Shown: positions 16,146 through 25,439, counted from the stretch's first letter. The stretch: 64,000 bases of DNA from Sva-07 sp963716235 (GCA_963716235.1 CAVQTE010000014.1:62001-126000); one strand, 5' to 3'. Translations and numbers: made by a program. Notes: generated from the letters alone by a model not told the origin.

Positions 16146-18695
16146 TCAATTTCCCCCTGCGGGTGTCGGAAGTGTGGTGATCAGCTTGGGAGATTCGGGC
16201 GGTGGTTCCGGGGCGGGAGCTTCGTGCCCGCCTCGGATCTGCAAGTAGACGTTGCGGACCATCAGCGCGAGGAACGCTCCCAGGATCGGCATCCAGAACA
16301 TCGAATACGTGTCGACCCGCAACGGCCAGATGATCCAGCCGAGCACGTATCCGACCAGAGCCGTGGGACCGAACCGCCGCGCCGAGCTTGCCCACTGCCG
16401 CCCTGCTTCGCCGAACGTCGGCGAGATCGGTCCGACCACCTTGGCGAAGGCCAACACGACGAGGAACAACAGCACGAGGCTGACGAACACCCACCACTCG
16501 ACGGACTCGATGAACTTGGCGTTGTAGAGCCAGAGCGCAAAACCGACGACCAGGATCGCCAGTCCGGACTTCACGAGCACCTGCTTGGGGCCCCGATAGT
16601 TCGACCGCAACGTCTCGGCGCCCGGGATCGCGCTGACCATCCAGTTCCCGAGGTGTCTGACACCATCGGTGAAGAACGGAGCAACACCTTCGGGATGGAC
16701 GATCGCCGTCACGATGATGCCGATACCGCTGAGCAGGCCGATGTAGTTGTCGATGTTCGTGCCGGCGAAGAAGTAGTTCGACGTCGTCGGCACGAGCGCC
16801 TGCAGCAGCATGCCGGCGACGATCGCGCCGCTGATCGACGAGATGCCGGCAAGGTACGCAAAGGCCAGCACCGAGAGGCTGGCGCCGTAGGCGAAGTTCG
16901 CCGACGACACCTCGACCTGCTTGAAGCCCAACATGAGACCGCCGACCCCGGCGATGGCGGCGCTGATCGCGAAGGCGAGCAGCTTGGTTCGCGTCACGTT
17001 GATCCCAGCCGAGGCAGCGGCACGTTCGTTCGCGCGCACGGCGAGGAAGCGCCGGCCCACACCCCCTCGTCGCATGTTGGCCACGGCGATCGCACAGAGC
17101 GCAAGGACGATGGCGCCGAAGATCACGAAGGCCGGGTTCTCGTTCTGCTCGCGTGCGCTGCGGGCGCCGACGTCGATCCCGAAGATCGTCGGATCCTTCA
17201 CGAACGCCGGAACGCCGGCTCGCAGTTGCGTGATCACCTCGTTCTCGAAGTACATGCCCTGGAGCGCGACCGCAGCGGCGATGGTGACAACTGCAAGCTG
17301 CACGCCGCGAATTCGCACTGCAGGTAACCCGACCACGACGCCGACGACCACCGCCGCCGCGATTCCGATGGCACCGGCGATCGGCCAGGCAAGTCCGGGA
17401 CCGTCGACCGGAACGAGGTTGGATCCTCTCCCGATGCCGTCGGCCATCATCCGCGCCATGACGAAGGCGGCGATGCCGGCGAACGACATCTCCGCGAGCG
17501 AGATCTGCCCGGTGTACCCCGTGATGAGCACGATCGACAGCATCACGATCGAGACCACCAAGCCGGTCTGGATCGAGTTGGCGAAGCGGGTCCGGCCGCC
17601 CGCATCTTCGAAGACGAACGCCATCAGGGTGAGCACGACGACCCAGAAGAAGGCGTGCTCCCAGATCCGCCGAGGATCGGGAGCGATCGGGAGACGCTTC
17701 TCCTCCACGGCGCCGCGGATCGGGAGCGACTTGCCCCGCAGATACAGCACCACGATGATCACGATCAGCGGCAGGAAGTTGCGGACGCCCGTCTGCATCC
17801 ATTCGAGATTGCCGGTGAACCACTTGCCCTTCTCGACGTCGAGCAGGGTCTGGACCGCTCCGAGCGCGAGACCACCGGCGACGGCGATGGGAATGGAACG
17901 CAAGCCGCCGATCAGCGCCGCAGCGAGTGCGGGCACGATCAGCGCCGTCAGCCCGACGGGGGTGATCGTGCCGGCGATCGGGCCGACGATGATCACCGAG
18001 AGCGTGGCGAGCACCGAGGCAATCACCCAGTTGATGGCAGCGAGTGTCTGCGGCGAGTAGCCGAGGAGCACCGCACCCTTCTCGTTGCCGGCCGCCGCTC
18101 GTGTGGCGAGGCCGAAGCGGAGATACCGGTAGGCGGCCCAGAGGACGAACCCCATCAGCACGGCGAACACGATGACGTACAGGTTGCTGGCCGGGTACGG
18201 CTTGCCGATACCGAGGAAGTTCTCGATCGTCTCTTCGGGGACGACGTTCTCGGGTTGCGGGAACGAGTTGCCGAAGTTGATCAGGGCGACACCCTGGAGG
18301 TACAGCGCGAGTCCGAGCGAGGCCACGACCTTGCCCAACGGGGCGGCATGGCGGAGCGGGCGGAACACGAGGAAGTGCGCCGCGAGACCGAGCCCCACCG
18401 CCATCAGGAGCGCCAGGACGAGCGAGGCGGCCATCGGCCACGTTCCGCTGTCCGACAGGGTGATCTTGACGGGGATGTTCAGGCCCTTGGTGGGCAGGAA
18501 GTCGACCCACGGGAAGAAGAGCTGACCTCGATGCCAGGCGGTGTCGAAGGTGAAGAGGCCATACATGGCCATGGCGCCGTAGCCGAAGTTGATGACGCCC
18601 GAGCCCTTGTACGAGACGACGAGTCCGGCACCGAGCATTGCGTAGAGCGCACCGAGGCCGAGCCCGATGAGCAGAGTGAAGATGATGTCGTTCAA
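16146..18695 (-). CDS. Fused LivH-LivM permease with extra C-terminal membrane segments
   Basis: This 849-residue membrane protein joins both permease subunits of a branched-chain-type ABC importer. The N-terminal half is LivH-like (GVINFGYGAMAMYG, GLATRAAAGNEKGAVLLGYSP). The second half, from about residue 380, is LivM-like (GYTGQISLAEMSFAGIAAF, RANERAAASAGINV, SSISGAIVAGML). After the normal LivM end there are about 160 more residues with roughly four further hydrophobic segments and a charged Pro/Glu-rich tail. Fused LivHM occurs in actinobacteria, but this extension is unusual. It lies between the binding-protein gene and the ATPase genes. The 15-mer GGTGTCTGACACCAT at 16652-16666 inside it also forms the core of the 4983-5021 hairpin. 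Confidence 0.93.
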   Translation of the reverse strand: MNDIIFTLLIGLGLGALYAMLGAGLVVSYKGSGVINFGYGAMAMYGLFTFDTAWHRGQLFFPWVDFLPTKGLNIPVKITLSDSGTWPMAASLVLALLMAVGLGLAAHFLVFRPLRHAAPLGKVVASLGLALYLQGVALINFGNSFPQPENVVPEETIENFLGIGKPYPASNLYVIVFAVLMGFVLWAAYRYLRFGLATRAAAGNEKGAVLLGYSPQTLAAINWVIASVLATLSVIIVGPIAGTITPVGLTALIVPALAAALIGGLRSIPIAVAGGLALGAVQTLLDVEKGKWFTGNLEWMQTGVRNFLPLIVIIVVLYLRGKSLPIRGAVEEKRLPIAPDPRRIWEHAFFWVVVLTLMAFVFEDAGGRTRFANSIQTGLVVSIVMLSIVLITGYTGQISLAEMSFAGIAAFVMARMMADGIGRGSNLVPVDGPGLAWPIAGAIGIAAAVVVGVVVGLPAVRIRGVQLAVVTIAAAVALQGMYFENEVITQLRAGVPAFVKDPTIFGIDVGARSAREQNENPAFVIFGAIVLALCAIAVANMRRGGVGRRFLAVRANERAAASAGINVTRTKLLAFAISAAIAGVGGLMLGFKQVEVSSANFAYGASLSVLAFAYLAGISSISGAIVAGMLLQALVPTTSNYFFAGTNIDNYIGLLSGIGIIVTAIVHPEGVAPFFTDGVRHLGNWMVSAIPGAETLRSNYRGPKQVLVKSGLAILVVGFALWLYNAKFIESVEWWVFVSLVLLFLVVLAFAKVVGPISPTFGEAGRQWASSARRFGPTALVGYVLGWIIWPLRVDTYSMFWMPILGAFLALMVRNVYLQIRGGHEAPAPEPPPESPKLITTLPTPAGGN

Positions 18696-18737
18696 CGCGT
18701 AGCCCCCGGGTCACGTCACGTGATGATCAGAACGCAC

Positions 18738-18771
18738 GGGTCGGGGTCGATCCTGGGATCGACCCCGACCC
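18738..18771. terminator. GC-rich 15-bp hairpin between binding-protein and permease genes
   Basis: The arms GGGTCGGGGTCGATC and GATCGACCCCGACCC pair perfectly around a CTGG loop. The hairpin lies in the 127-base gap after the binding-protein gene and before the permease gene, both on the minus strand. A partial terminator or 3'-end stabiliser there would raise binding-protein mRNA over permease mRNA, a common arrangement in such importers. Confidence 0.7.
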
Positions 18772-18776
18772 GAGCT

Positions 18777-18804
18777 GGTGTTCAGTGTGTGGTGTTCAGT
18801 GTGT
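18777..18804. repeat. Tandem 14-bp repeat
   Basis: GGTGTTCAGTGTGT occurs twice without a gap in the same short intergenic region, just after the binding-protein stop codon. It lies next to the terminator-like hairpin. No function is evident. Confidence 0.7.
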
Positions 18805-18822
18805 GGTTCTCAGGAGCACCGC

Positions 18823-20286
18823 TCACTCGGCGGTCGGCCGCAGTTCGGTGCCGGCCACGAGGTCGAGACCGCTGAACGAGGGAATCACGTTCTTGATCGA
18901 CTTGCTCGCTGCGTCCCACTGGTCCATGGCGATCTCGGAGCTGCAGACCGCGATGTACGGCGCCGGTGCGCCGGCGCAGTTCAGCGGCGGTCCACCGAAG
19001 CTCGGCGTGCTGCCGTCGGTTGCTGCGATCACATCAGCGATGGCTGCCCCCGTGACGTCACCCTCGACGGCCTTCGAGGCCTCCCAGATGTTCATGATCG
19101 CCGAGAAGCCCTGCGTGGCGAAGCCCTTGAAGAGGTCGTCCTCGGTCATGCCGTACTCCAGGCCCTTGGTCTGGTAGGTCGTGGCTTGTTCGAGGTGGTC
19201 ACCTTCGAGACCTTCGAGTGGCGCCAGCAGCCCGTTGACCGAGCCGGTGATGTAGACGCCGTCGGCGAGATCGCCGGCGGCCTCCATCGCTGTGAAGTCT
19301 GTGCACGAGCCCGACAGCACCAACGGGATGTCCTGCGGCGTCCAGCCGAGGCGCCCGAGCGCATCGACGAAGTTCCAGCAGTCCGCTCCCTGCGCCGAGA
19401 AGATGATCACGCTGGGATCGAAGTCGAGGACCTCGGTCGCCTGCGGGGTCGCATCGGGCGTGGCCGGCGCGATCGGGACACCGATGTGGGTCATGTCGGG
19501 CATCGAGCCCGCCCGCTCGGCATCGCCGGGCGTCGTGCCGTTGAGCACGTCGAGCGGCTTGGCCTCGAGGTCGTTGTAGCACACGACTCCGGGAGGGGTG
19601 TCCGCCCACGGAACACCGACTCGGTCGATCGTGATGTCCTCGAACTGGGTGATCTGGTCGGTGGCGAACTGCACGAGACCGGTGTGGACACCGAGACAGC
19701 CGCCGCCCGCCCCGATGGCGTACACGCCCTCGGACGTGAAGTCGGCGATCGTGATCGGGGTCACCACGAGCACCGGGATGTCGGAGCCCTGGTAGATCGA
19801 GAAGTGGTTACCGAAGAAGTTGATGGTCGAGATGGCCATCTCGACCTCGTCCGCGGCCAACTCGTTCGCGCATCGCTGCGAGTCGTCAGGTGAGACGATC
19901 GACTTGCAGAGTACGAGTTCGATCGGTCGGCCACCGAGGCCGCCGAGTTCGGTGTTCACGTAGTCGGCTGCGGCCTGCATCGCGAGGGAGAACTCCGGGA
20001 ACGAACCGTTGGGGTCACCCTCCAGGTTCTGCACGCCGATCTTCATCGGTTCGCCGGTCGCCTCGCCGAGCATCTCGTCCGCGGCCTCCGTCGTGTCCGG
20101 CGCTTCGGTGCCCTCGGGTGCGTCGGTCGCCGCCGGTGCATCCGTGGCCGCTGTCGTCGCCTCCGACGGCGCCTCGGATGTGGCGCTGCCGGAATCGTCA
20201 TCGCTGCCGCATGCGGCGACCACCAGCGCAAAGCTGGCAGCGACCCCGAGCAGCAGACGTGTCCGCTTCGTTGATCGTGAAGTCAC
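18823..20286 (-). CDS. Branched-chain-type ABC transporter substrate-binding lipoprotein
   Basis: This 487-residue protein begins with a lipoprotein signal: charged VTSRSTKRTR, a hydrophobic stretch and the lipobox VVAAC. A Ser/Ala/Thr/Glu/Pro-rich linker of about 55 residues follows, then the type I periplasmic-binding fold (MKIGVQNLEGDPNG, YVNTELGGLGGRPIEL, FGNHFSIYQGSDIPVL). It is tethered outside the membrane and delivers ligand to the LivHM permease. The GTG at 20286 is preceded by GAGGGG; a longer in-frame start at 20364 would lie in the candidate operator. Ligand type cannot be read; branched-chain amino acids, amides or small organic acids are possible. Confidence 0.94.
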   Translation of the reverse strand: MTSRSTKRTRLLLGVAASFALVVAACGSDDDSGSATSEAPSEATTAATDAPAATDAPEGTEAPDTTEAADEMLGEATGEPMKIGVQNLEGDPNGSFPEFSLAMQAAADYVNTELGGLGGRPIELVLCKSIVSPDDSQRCANELAADEVEMAISTINFFGNHFSIYQGSDIPVLVVTPITIADFTSEGVYAIGAGGGCLGVHTGLVQFATDQITQFEDITIDRVGVPWADTPPGVVCYNDLEAKPLDVLNGTTPGDAERAGSMPDMTHIGVPIAPATPDATPQATEVLDFDPSVIIFSAQGADCWNFVDALGRLGWTPQDIPLVLSGSCTDFTAMEAAGDLADGVYITGSVNGLLAPLEGLEGDHLEQATTYQTKGLEYGMTEDDLFKGFATQGFSAIMNIWEASKAVEGDVTGAAIADVIAATDGSTPSFGGPPLNCAGAPAPYIAVCSSEIAMDQWDAASKSIKNVIPSFSGLDLVAGTELRPTAE

Positions 20287-20366
20287 AAATTCCCCCTCAT
20301 TTCTGTCGACGCCGTTGACCCCCGGGGCACGGCGCTCGGGCCGTGGTCGGCCCGATGCAGGCAAAC

Positions 20367-20384
20367 TAACCGATCGGATGGTTA
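20367..20384. promoter_or_regulatory. Short inverted repeat upstream of the binding-protein gene
   Basis: TAACC at 20367-20371 and GGTTA at 20380-20384 are inverted around eight bases, including the palindrome CCGATCGG. The site is about 80 bases upstream of the GTG at 20286. It resembles TetR-type sites with TAAC and GTTA ends seen at 42998-43015. Confidence 0.4.
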
Positions 20385-20419
20385 CACGACGGACCAGAGG
20401 GAAAATGGCGGCGGGTCGG

Positions 20420-21337
20420 TCAGGAATCGGGCGTGTAGTGGATGCCCGGGATGCCCGCCTTCATCACCTCGTACCAGTCGGGGCGGGGCTGGATCCCCTC
20501 GTAGCCGACTCCGACGCGCGGTGCGGTGTCGGCGTTCCACTCCTGATGAATCGGCGGGATCTGGTAGTAGCCGTTGGCGGCGTTGGTGCCACCGTCGACG
20601 TTGAGGTCGTGTCCGGTCACGTAACTCGCGGCATCGGATGCGAGGAACAACACCGGCGCGACGATCTCGTCGAGTTCACCGATCCTGCGCATGGGCGTCC
20701 GGCTCGCAATCCACCGATCCATGCCCATTCCCTCCAGGGCCGGACGCACCATCTCGGTCACGATGAAACCGGGCGACACCGAATTCACCCGAACGCCACG
20801 GTCGGCCCACTCGCAGCCCAGTTGCAGGGTGAGGTTCCGCAACGCTCCCTTGGCCGCGGTGTAGGCGATCACATTCAATTCGTTCGCACCGTGCCCCATG
20901 ATCGAGCAGATGTTCACGATCGAACCACCGCCGGATTCGAGCATGTGACGACCGACGTCGCGCAGGTACATGAAGGCACCGTTCAGGTCGATCGACATGA
21001 TCCAGTTCCAGGTCTCCATGTCGAACGACTCCGGAGCCACGCCGCGCATGTCGCTGACGCCGGCGTTGTTGATCAGCACGTCGATCCGACCATGTGCCTC
21101 GACGCCCGTTGCGACGACGCGCGCCACATCGGCTTCGACCGACACGTCACCCGGGACGACCGTGACGGTGCTGCCCTTGGCGCGGCACACCGCTGCGACT
21201 CCCTCCAGCAGATCGGCCGAGCGAGCGGTGAGCACGAGGTCGGCACCCGCATCAGCGAAGCCGTGCGCGAACCCCTCCCCCAGGCCCATCGACGCGCCGG
21301 TGATCAGCACCGTCTTGCCGGTGAAATCGAACATCAT
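20420..21337 (-). CDS. SDR-family oxidoreductase with C-terminal extension
   Basis: This 305-residue SDR has TGASMGLG (residues 14-21), NNAG, the Ser of NICSIMGHG, and the catalytic YTAAK. The core ends near residue 255 with the usual NVDGG. A tail of about 45 residues rich in Tyr, Pro and Trp follows, longer than in most classical SDRs. It overlaps the alcohol dehydrogenase by four bases (ATGA), so the two dehydrogenases are made together and may oxidise successive hydroxyls. The start could be either of two adjacent Met codons. Confidence 0.92.
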   Translation of the reverse strand: MMFDFTGKTVLITGASMGLGEGFAHGFADAGADLVLTARSADLLEGVAAVCRAKGSTVTVVPGDVSVEADVARVVATGVEAHGRIDVLINNAGVSDMRGVAPESFDMETWNWIMSIDLNGAFMYLRDVGRHMLESGGGSIVNICSIMGHGANELNVIAYTAAKGALRNLTLQLGCEWADRGVRVNSVSPGFIVTEMVRPALEGMGMDRWIASRTPMRRIGELDEIVAPVLFLASDAASYVTGHDLNVDGGTNAANGYYQIPPIHQEWNADTAPRVGVGYEGIQPRPDWYEVMKAGIPGIHYTPDS

Positions 21338-22374
21338 TGCCCCCAGTTCGGATTGACGAGAACTTTCATTTCCTTGCTCTGCCCGCTCGCCAGATCGACG
21401 AGTGCCGCCTCGAGTTCGTCGAGGCCGACGGTCGCGGTGTGCAACGGTTCGACCACCACGCGGCCGTCGGCGATCATGCCCATCGACATCTCGAACTCCT
21501 CGTGCAGATAGGCGAGCGACGAGGTCACCGAGATCTCCTTGACCAACCAGGCACCGGGCGAGATCGGAGCGTCACCCTCGGCGAGACCGATCAGGCACAT
21601 CGACCCGCCGCGGCGGGCAAGGTCGACGGCCGACTGCACAGCGAACGGACGGCCCACACACTCGTAGACGATGTCCGCGCCGAGCCCGTGCGTGAGGTCC
21701 CTGATCAACTGGTTCGCCTCGTCGCCCGGCGCGGCCGCGTGATGGGCGCCGAGCGACAGGGCGAGCTCACGACGCTCCGAGCTCGGCTCGATGACGATGA
21801 CGCGTCCGGCTCCCGCCGCGCGCACCCACTGCATCGCGCCGAGCCCGATCGGACCCGCGCCTTGGATCACGGCGATGTCGCCGAGACGCAAGTTGCTGTT
21901 GCGAACTGCGTGGAATGCCACGGTGGTCGGTTCCACCTGGGCGGCCTGCTCGTCGGTCAAGCCCGGATCGGTCTTGACGACTCGGCTGGCCGCGACTGCG
22001 ATCTGCGGCGCGAAACCGCCGTGCGGCGGGGCCAACGGGTCGCGGCCGAGCGCTGACATGAACGTCACCTCGCACCGGTCCGCCTGTCCGCGGCGACATG
22101 CGGTGCACCGGCCACATGATGGTGCGACCGCCACGACGACGCGGTCACCCTCGCTCAGCGACTTCACCTCGGCGCCGACTGCCGAGATCGTGCCTGCCCA
22201 CTCGTGCCCGCAGATCGCCGGGTTGTAGGGCCGACCCGACTGGTACGCGTGGATGTCGGTGCCGCAGATCCCGCAGAATGCGATGTCGACGACGACCCCG
22301 GCGGGAGCTGGTGTGGGGCTCGGGAACTCGACGAGGTCGAGACGCCCTTCTCCCGTGATCAATGCTGCGTACAT
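21334..22374 (-). CDS. Zinc-dependent medium-chain alcohol dehydrogenase
   Basis: This 346-residue MDR enzyme has catalytic zinc ligands Cys37 and the GHE motif at His57-Glu58, plus the structural zinc lobe Cys87, Cys90, Cys93 and Cys101. The Rossmann motif IQGAGPIGLGAMQW lies near residue 170. It resembles threonine/butanediol-dehydrogenase-type enzymes that oxidise secondary alcohols with NAD. GGGAGG precedes the ATG at 22374; longer in-frame starts would cover the promoter and the divergent ABM gene. It is the first gene of the pair with the SDR. Confidence 0.94.
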   Translation of the reverse strand: MYAALITGEGRLDLVEFPSPTPAPAGVVVDIAFCGICGTDIHAYQSGRPYNPAICGHEWAGTISAVGAEVKSLSEGDRVVVAVAPSCGRCTACRRGQADRCEVTFMSALGRDPLAPPHGGFAPQIAVAASRVVKTDPGLTDEQAAQVEPTTVAFHAVRNSNLRLGDIAVIQGAGPIGLGAMQWVRAAGAGRVIVIEPSSERRELALSLGAHHAAAPGDEANQLIRDLTHGLGADIVYECVGRPFAVQSAVDLARRGGSMCLIGLAEGDAPISPGAWLVKEISVTSSLAYLHEEFEMSMGMIADGRVVVEPLHTATVGLDELEAALVDLASGQSKEMKVLVNPNWGQ

Positions 22375-22445
22375 CCCACGCCTCCCAGCGCTCCGCTCCT
22401 GATACTGCTGTGTCACGTTGCCATACTGACCACGCCCGGTCGGTG

Positions 22446-22460
22446 CGGACGAACCGTCCG
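22446..22460. promoter_or_regulatory. Small inverted repeat in divergent promoter region
   Basis: CGGAC and GTCCG are inverted around GAACC in the 120-base gap between the divergent alcohol dehydrogenase and ABM genes. It is a weak operator candidate. Confidence 0.3.
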
Positions 22461-22494
22461 TACCGTAAGAACACACCCCACCAAGGAGCGCCCC

Positions 22495-22842
22495 ATGAGC
22501 CTGATCGCCGTCGAAGCCGCCATCACCATCGCGGATCCAGCCACCCGTCAAGAGCTGATCGACCGCTCGGCACCGATCCAGAAGGCAACGCGAGACGACG
22601 AGCCCGGGTGCCTCGTCTACTGCTTCGCCGCTGACCCCTGCCAGGACGACCTGATCCAGGTGTACGAGCTGTGGGAGTCCGCGGAGGCCCTCACCGCACA
22701 CTTCGAGCACCCGAACTACTTCGCCATGCGCACGATGCTCGGCGAGGGCGGCCTGGTCAGCGCCGTCAGCCGCAAGCACCGAATCGATGCGAGTGCGCCG
22801 GTGTACGGGCCGGACCACAAGGCGAGCGCATCGTTCGAGTGA
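22495..22842 (+). CDS. ABM-fold putative quinol monooxygenase
   Basis: This 115-residue protein begins MSLIAVEAAITI and contains CLVYCFAADPC and the ABM motif YELWESAEALTAHFEHPNY. It is a small cytoplasmic dimeric protein of the putative quinol monooxygenase (YgiN-like) type, acting without metal or flavin. AAGGAG precedes the ATG at 22495. Its stop overlaps the GTG of the HAD gene (GTGA), so it begins an operon running through HAD, Rieske and a small protein. Confidence 0.9.
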   Translation: MSLIAVEAAITIADPATRQELIDRSAPIQKATRDDEPGCLVYCFAADPCQDDLIQVYELWESAEALTAHFEHPNYFAMRTMLGEGGLVSAVSRKHRIDASAPVYGPDHKASASFE

Positions 22843-23473
22843 CCCCGCCGATACGAGCCGTCGTGTTCGACTTCGGCGGGGTGCTGATCACGACGATCTC
22901 GAACCAGATCGCCGAGATCGCCGGCCCGCGCGGCGTCGAGCCGGCGGTGATGCACGAGATCCTGCTCGGGCCCCCGCGAGCGGCCCCGACCATCCGTGGC
23001 ACCGCGCCGAACGGGGGGAGATCCCCACGGCCGACATCCAGGGCCTGCTCGATCCGTGGGCCGAGGAGTTGGGGGTGAGGCTACGAGGCGACGAGATCGA
23101 GCAGCTGCTCGCGCCGGGCGGGTACACCGTCGTCGTCGAGATGATCGATCGGGTCCGGTCGCTGCGCGACGAGGGATACCTCACCGGCCTGTTGACCAAC
23201 ACGTTCGCCGAGTTCCGCCCGACCATGGAGCGCGACATCGACTTCGCCCTGTTCGACGTGATCGTCGAGTCGTTCGCAGTCGGCGCGCGCAAGCCGGAGT
23301 TCGCCATCTACGAAGCGACCGCCGAGCGGCTCGGCGTCGACCACGCCGCCATCGCGTACCTCGACGACTTCGACCAGAACCTCGAGCCGCCCGTCGCGCT
23401 CGGGTGGGCCACCGTCCAGGTGAGCGACCCGCACGACGCCCTCCGCGAGTTGGACCGCCTGCTCGGCGCATGA
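22839..23473 (+). pseudogene. HAD-superfamily hydrolase, one-base frameshift
   Basis: The GTG start gives the HAD nucleophile motif VVFDFGGVL near residue 9 in one frame. The remainder (HRAERGEIPTADIQGLLD, GLLTNTF, the Lys of ARKPEFAIYEATAERLG, and YLDDFDQN) is in another frame. The switch occurs at the run of five C at about 22970-22974. One missing C there restores a continuous protein of about 211 residues, resembling the HAD group related to the epoxide-hydrolase N-terminal phosphatase. All four HAD motifs are intact once corrected, so this may be a sequencing error and not a dead gene. It overlaps the ABM gene by four bases. Confidence 0.8.
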
Positions 23474-23519
23474 ACCTCCGGTGAGACGGGAACTCACCGG
23501 GTGGTCAATAATGGGGGCC

Positions 23520-24923
23520 ATGACCGCGACCGACTCGTCCGAAACTGCTGCGGAGGCCCGCTCCCCCGGGCTCACCTTCCAGGATCTACTCGACGCCGAC
23601 ACGCATCCCGTGCCCGAGGTGCTGCGCCTCGAGTCACCCCGCTACTTCGGCAGCGAGGACGTCCCCATCGAGCGGTACACCTCCGCGAGTGGCATCGCCG
23701 GGAAGTCGATCAGCTGTGGTCGCGGGTGTGGCAGTTCGCCTGCCGCGAGGAGCACATCCCCGAGCCCGGCGACTACATCGTGTACGAGATCGCCGAGAAG
23801 TCCTACCTCGTGGTCCGCCAGGCCGACGGATCGATCAAGTCGTTCCCCAACGCCTGCCTCCACCGTGGGCGTCAGCTGAAGGAGTACGACGGCCGCTGCT
23901 CGGAGCTGCGGTGCGCGTTCCACGGCTTCGCATGGGACCTCGCCGGCAACCTCGCCGACGTTCCTGCGGCGTGGGACTTCCCTCACGTCGACCAGCGCCC
24001 CGACGACTTCACACTGCCCGAGTGCGCCGTGGGCACCTGGGCCGGCTTCGTGTTCATCAATCCCGACCCGAACGCGGGGTCGCTCGAGGAGCACCTCGGC
24101 GAAATCGTCGAGCAGTTCGAGGTGTGGGACCTCGGGAACCGGTACGTCGAGGCGCACGTGTCGCGTGTGATCGAGGCGAACTGGAAAATCGCCCAGGAGG
24201 CGTTCTGCGAGGCGTACCACGTCAATGCCACGCACCCACAGATTCTCACCTACCTGTGCGACGTCAACAGCCAGATCGACGTGTGGGACCGCTGCTCCAG
24301 GGTGATCACGCCCGGCGGCGCCCCCAGCCCGCTGCTCGGTGTGCAACTGCCCGAACAGGAGATCCTGCGCAGCATGCTCGACGTGCGCGTCGACCAGGAG
24401 GCACCGATCACGCTCGAAGAGGGCCAGACCGCGCGGGCGGTACTCGCGCGAGATGTCACGCGAGCGTTGGCGGCCGCAGGCCGGTGACCGCGTCGACCAG
24501 ATGAGCGACGCCGAGATGATGGACTCGATCGACTACACGGTGTTCCCGAACATGCACCCGTGGGGAGCGTTCAACCGGATCACCTACCGGTTCCGCCCCA
24601 ACGGCGACGACCATCGATCGTCGATCATGGAGGTGTTCTTCCTGTCACCGTTCCAAGGCGACCGACCACCGCCGGCCCAGGAGCACAAGCTCGGCGTCGA
24701 CGATCCGTGGACCGACGCTCCCGAGTTGGGCATGCTCGCCAAGGTGTTCGAGCAGGACGTGTTCAACATGGCCAAGGTCCAGAAGGGGCTCGAGACGACA
24801 CGCAAACCGGGCATCACCCTCTCCAACTATCAGGAGTCGAAGATTCGCTGGCTGCATGCGCTCCTCGGCGAGTTCGTCAGCGACACGACCGATACGCCCG
24901 TCAGCGTGGGGACGCGGTCGTGA
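23520..24923 (+). pseudogene. Rieske-type ring-hydroxylating oxygenase, two compensating frameshifts
   Basis: Three segments in two frames make one full-length Rieske oxygenase alpha subunit of about 467 residues. The N-terminus (MTATDSSET...RYTS) switches frame near 23690. The central part carries the Rieske motif NACLHRG with RCAFHGFAW and the iron site EAFCEAYHVNATH. A second shift near 24475, with opposite sign, returns to the first frame for the C-terminus (DSIDYTVFPNMHPWG). Opposite one-base changes (a lost C, then an extra G) leave the overall frame intact. The enzyme would hydroxylate or demethylate an organic substrate using a separate reductase. Either the sequence has two errors or the gene is damaged. 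Confidence 0.85.
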
Positions 24924-25135
24924 GGGGCATCGTGCACCCCTTCACCGGCGCCCTGCACGAGCAGGACGGCGTGGGCAACATCCGCGTGACGCTCGACGGC
25001 AAGGAAGGGATCTTCGGCACCGACGGCCACTGGATCTCGGGCGAACTGCGCGAATGCGACCCACAACTGTGCGGCTGGGTCGGCGGCCCGATCTTGACCA
25101 ACCACCGCGTCACCTCGCAGACCCCTCCGAGCTGA
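24920..25135 (+). CDS. Small uncharacterised protein coupled to the Rieske gene
   Basis: A 71-residue frame begins with a GTG that overlaps the Rieske stop by four bases (GTGA). The protein has two Cys residues (ECDPQLCGW) and beta-strand-like stretches (NIRVTLDGKEGIFG). I recognise no family. The coupling and codon use like its neighbours argue that it is real. It may be a small accessory protein of the oxygenase. Confidence 0.55.
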   Translation: MRGIVHPFTGALHEQDGVGNIRVTLDGKEGIFGTDGHWISGELRECDPQLCGWVGGPILTNHRVTSQTPPS

Positions 25136-25162
25136 CGAGGTCGGTACGTCGCGACGAGGTCG

Positions 25163-25188
25163 TCATACAGGATAGAGTCCTTGTATGA
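25163..25188 (+). promoter_or_regulatory. Operator and -10 element of the MazEF-type operon
   Basis: TCATACA (25163-25169) and TGTATGA (25182-25188) are perfect inverted arms around 12 bases. They bracket the -10 candidate TAGAGT at 25173-25178, and the right arm covers the antitoxin ATG. The -10 ends six bases before the ATG, so the mRNA is probably leaderless. Binding of the ribbon-helix-helix antitoxin here would block its own promoter. Confidence 0.55.
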
Positions 25189-25439
25189 CAATGCTCAGCT
25201 TTCGTGTCGATGACCGAGAAGCGAACGAGGCACAGCGATGGGCACAGACGCTGGGGCTGGACCGATCCGAGCTCTTGCGCGAGGCGCTCCGCCGCCACCT
25301 CGATCGGCTGGCGTCAGAGAATGACGCTGATCGCTGGGTGGCACAACCGCTCGACGACGGAGAACGCGCCCTGTCCGAGATCGCGGACTGGGGCCCCGCC
25401 GAGGACTGGTCGGATTGGGCCGTCGATGCAGCGAGGTGA
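25185..25439 (+). CDS. Ribbon-helix-helix antitoxin
   Basis: This 84-residue protein starts with a ribbon strand MTMLSFRVDDREANEA, followed by the helices QRWAQTLGLDRSELLREALRRHL, typical of CopG/MetJ-type DNA-binding antitoxins. The acidic, Trp-rich C-terminus (ADWGPAEDWSDWAVD) is the likely toxin-binding tail. Its gene overlaps the toxin gene by 14 bases. Autorepression through the flanking palindrome is inferred. Confidence 0.88.
   Translation: MTMLSFRVDDREANEAQRWAQTLGLDRSELLREALRRHLDRLASENDADRWVAQPLDDGERALSEIADWGPAEDWSDWAVDAAR

Noticed and set aside
18777..18804. CRISPR-like array
   Set aside because: Only two adjacent 14-base repeats without spacers, and no cas genes.
24483..24488. In-frame TGA in the Rieske gene as another selenocysteine codon
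   Set aside because: The frame after this TGA does not continue the protein; the C-terminus lies in another frame, so a frameshift explains it.
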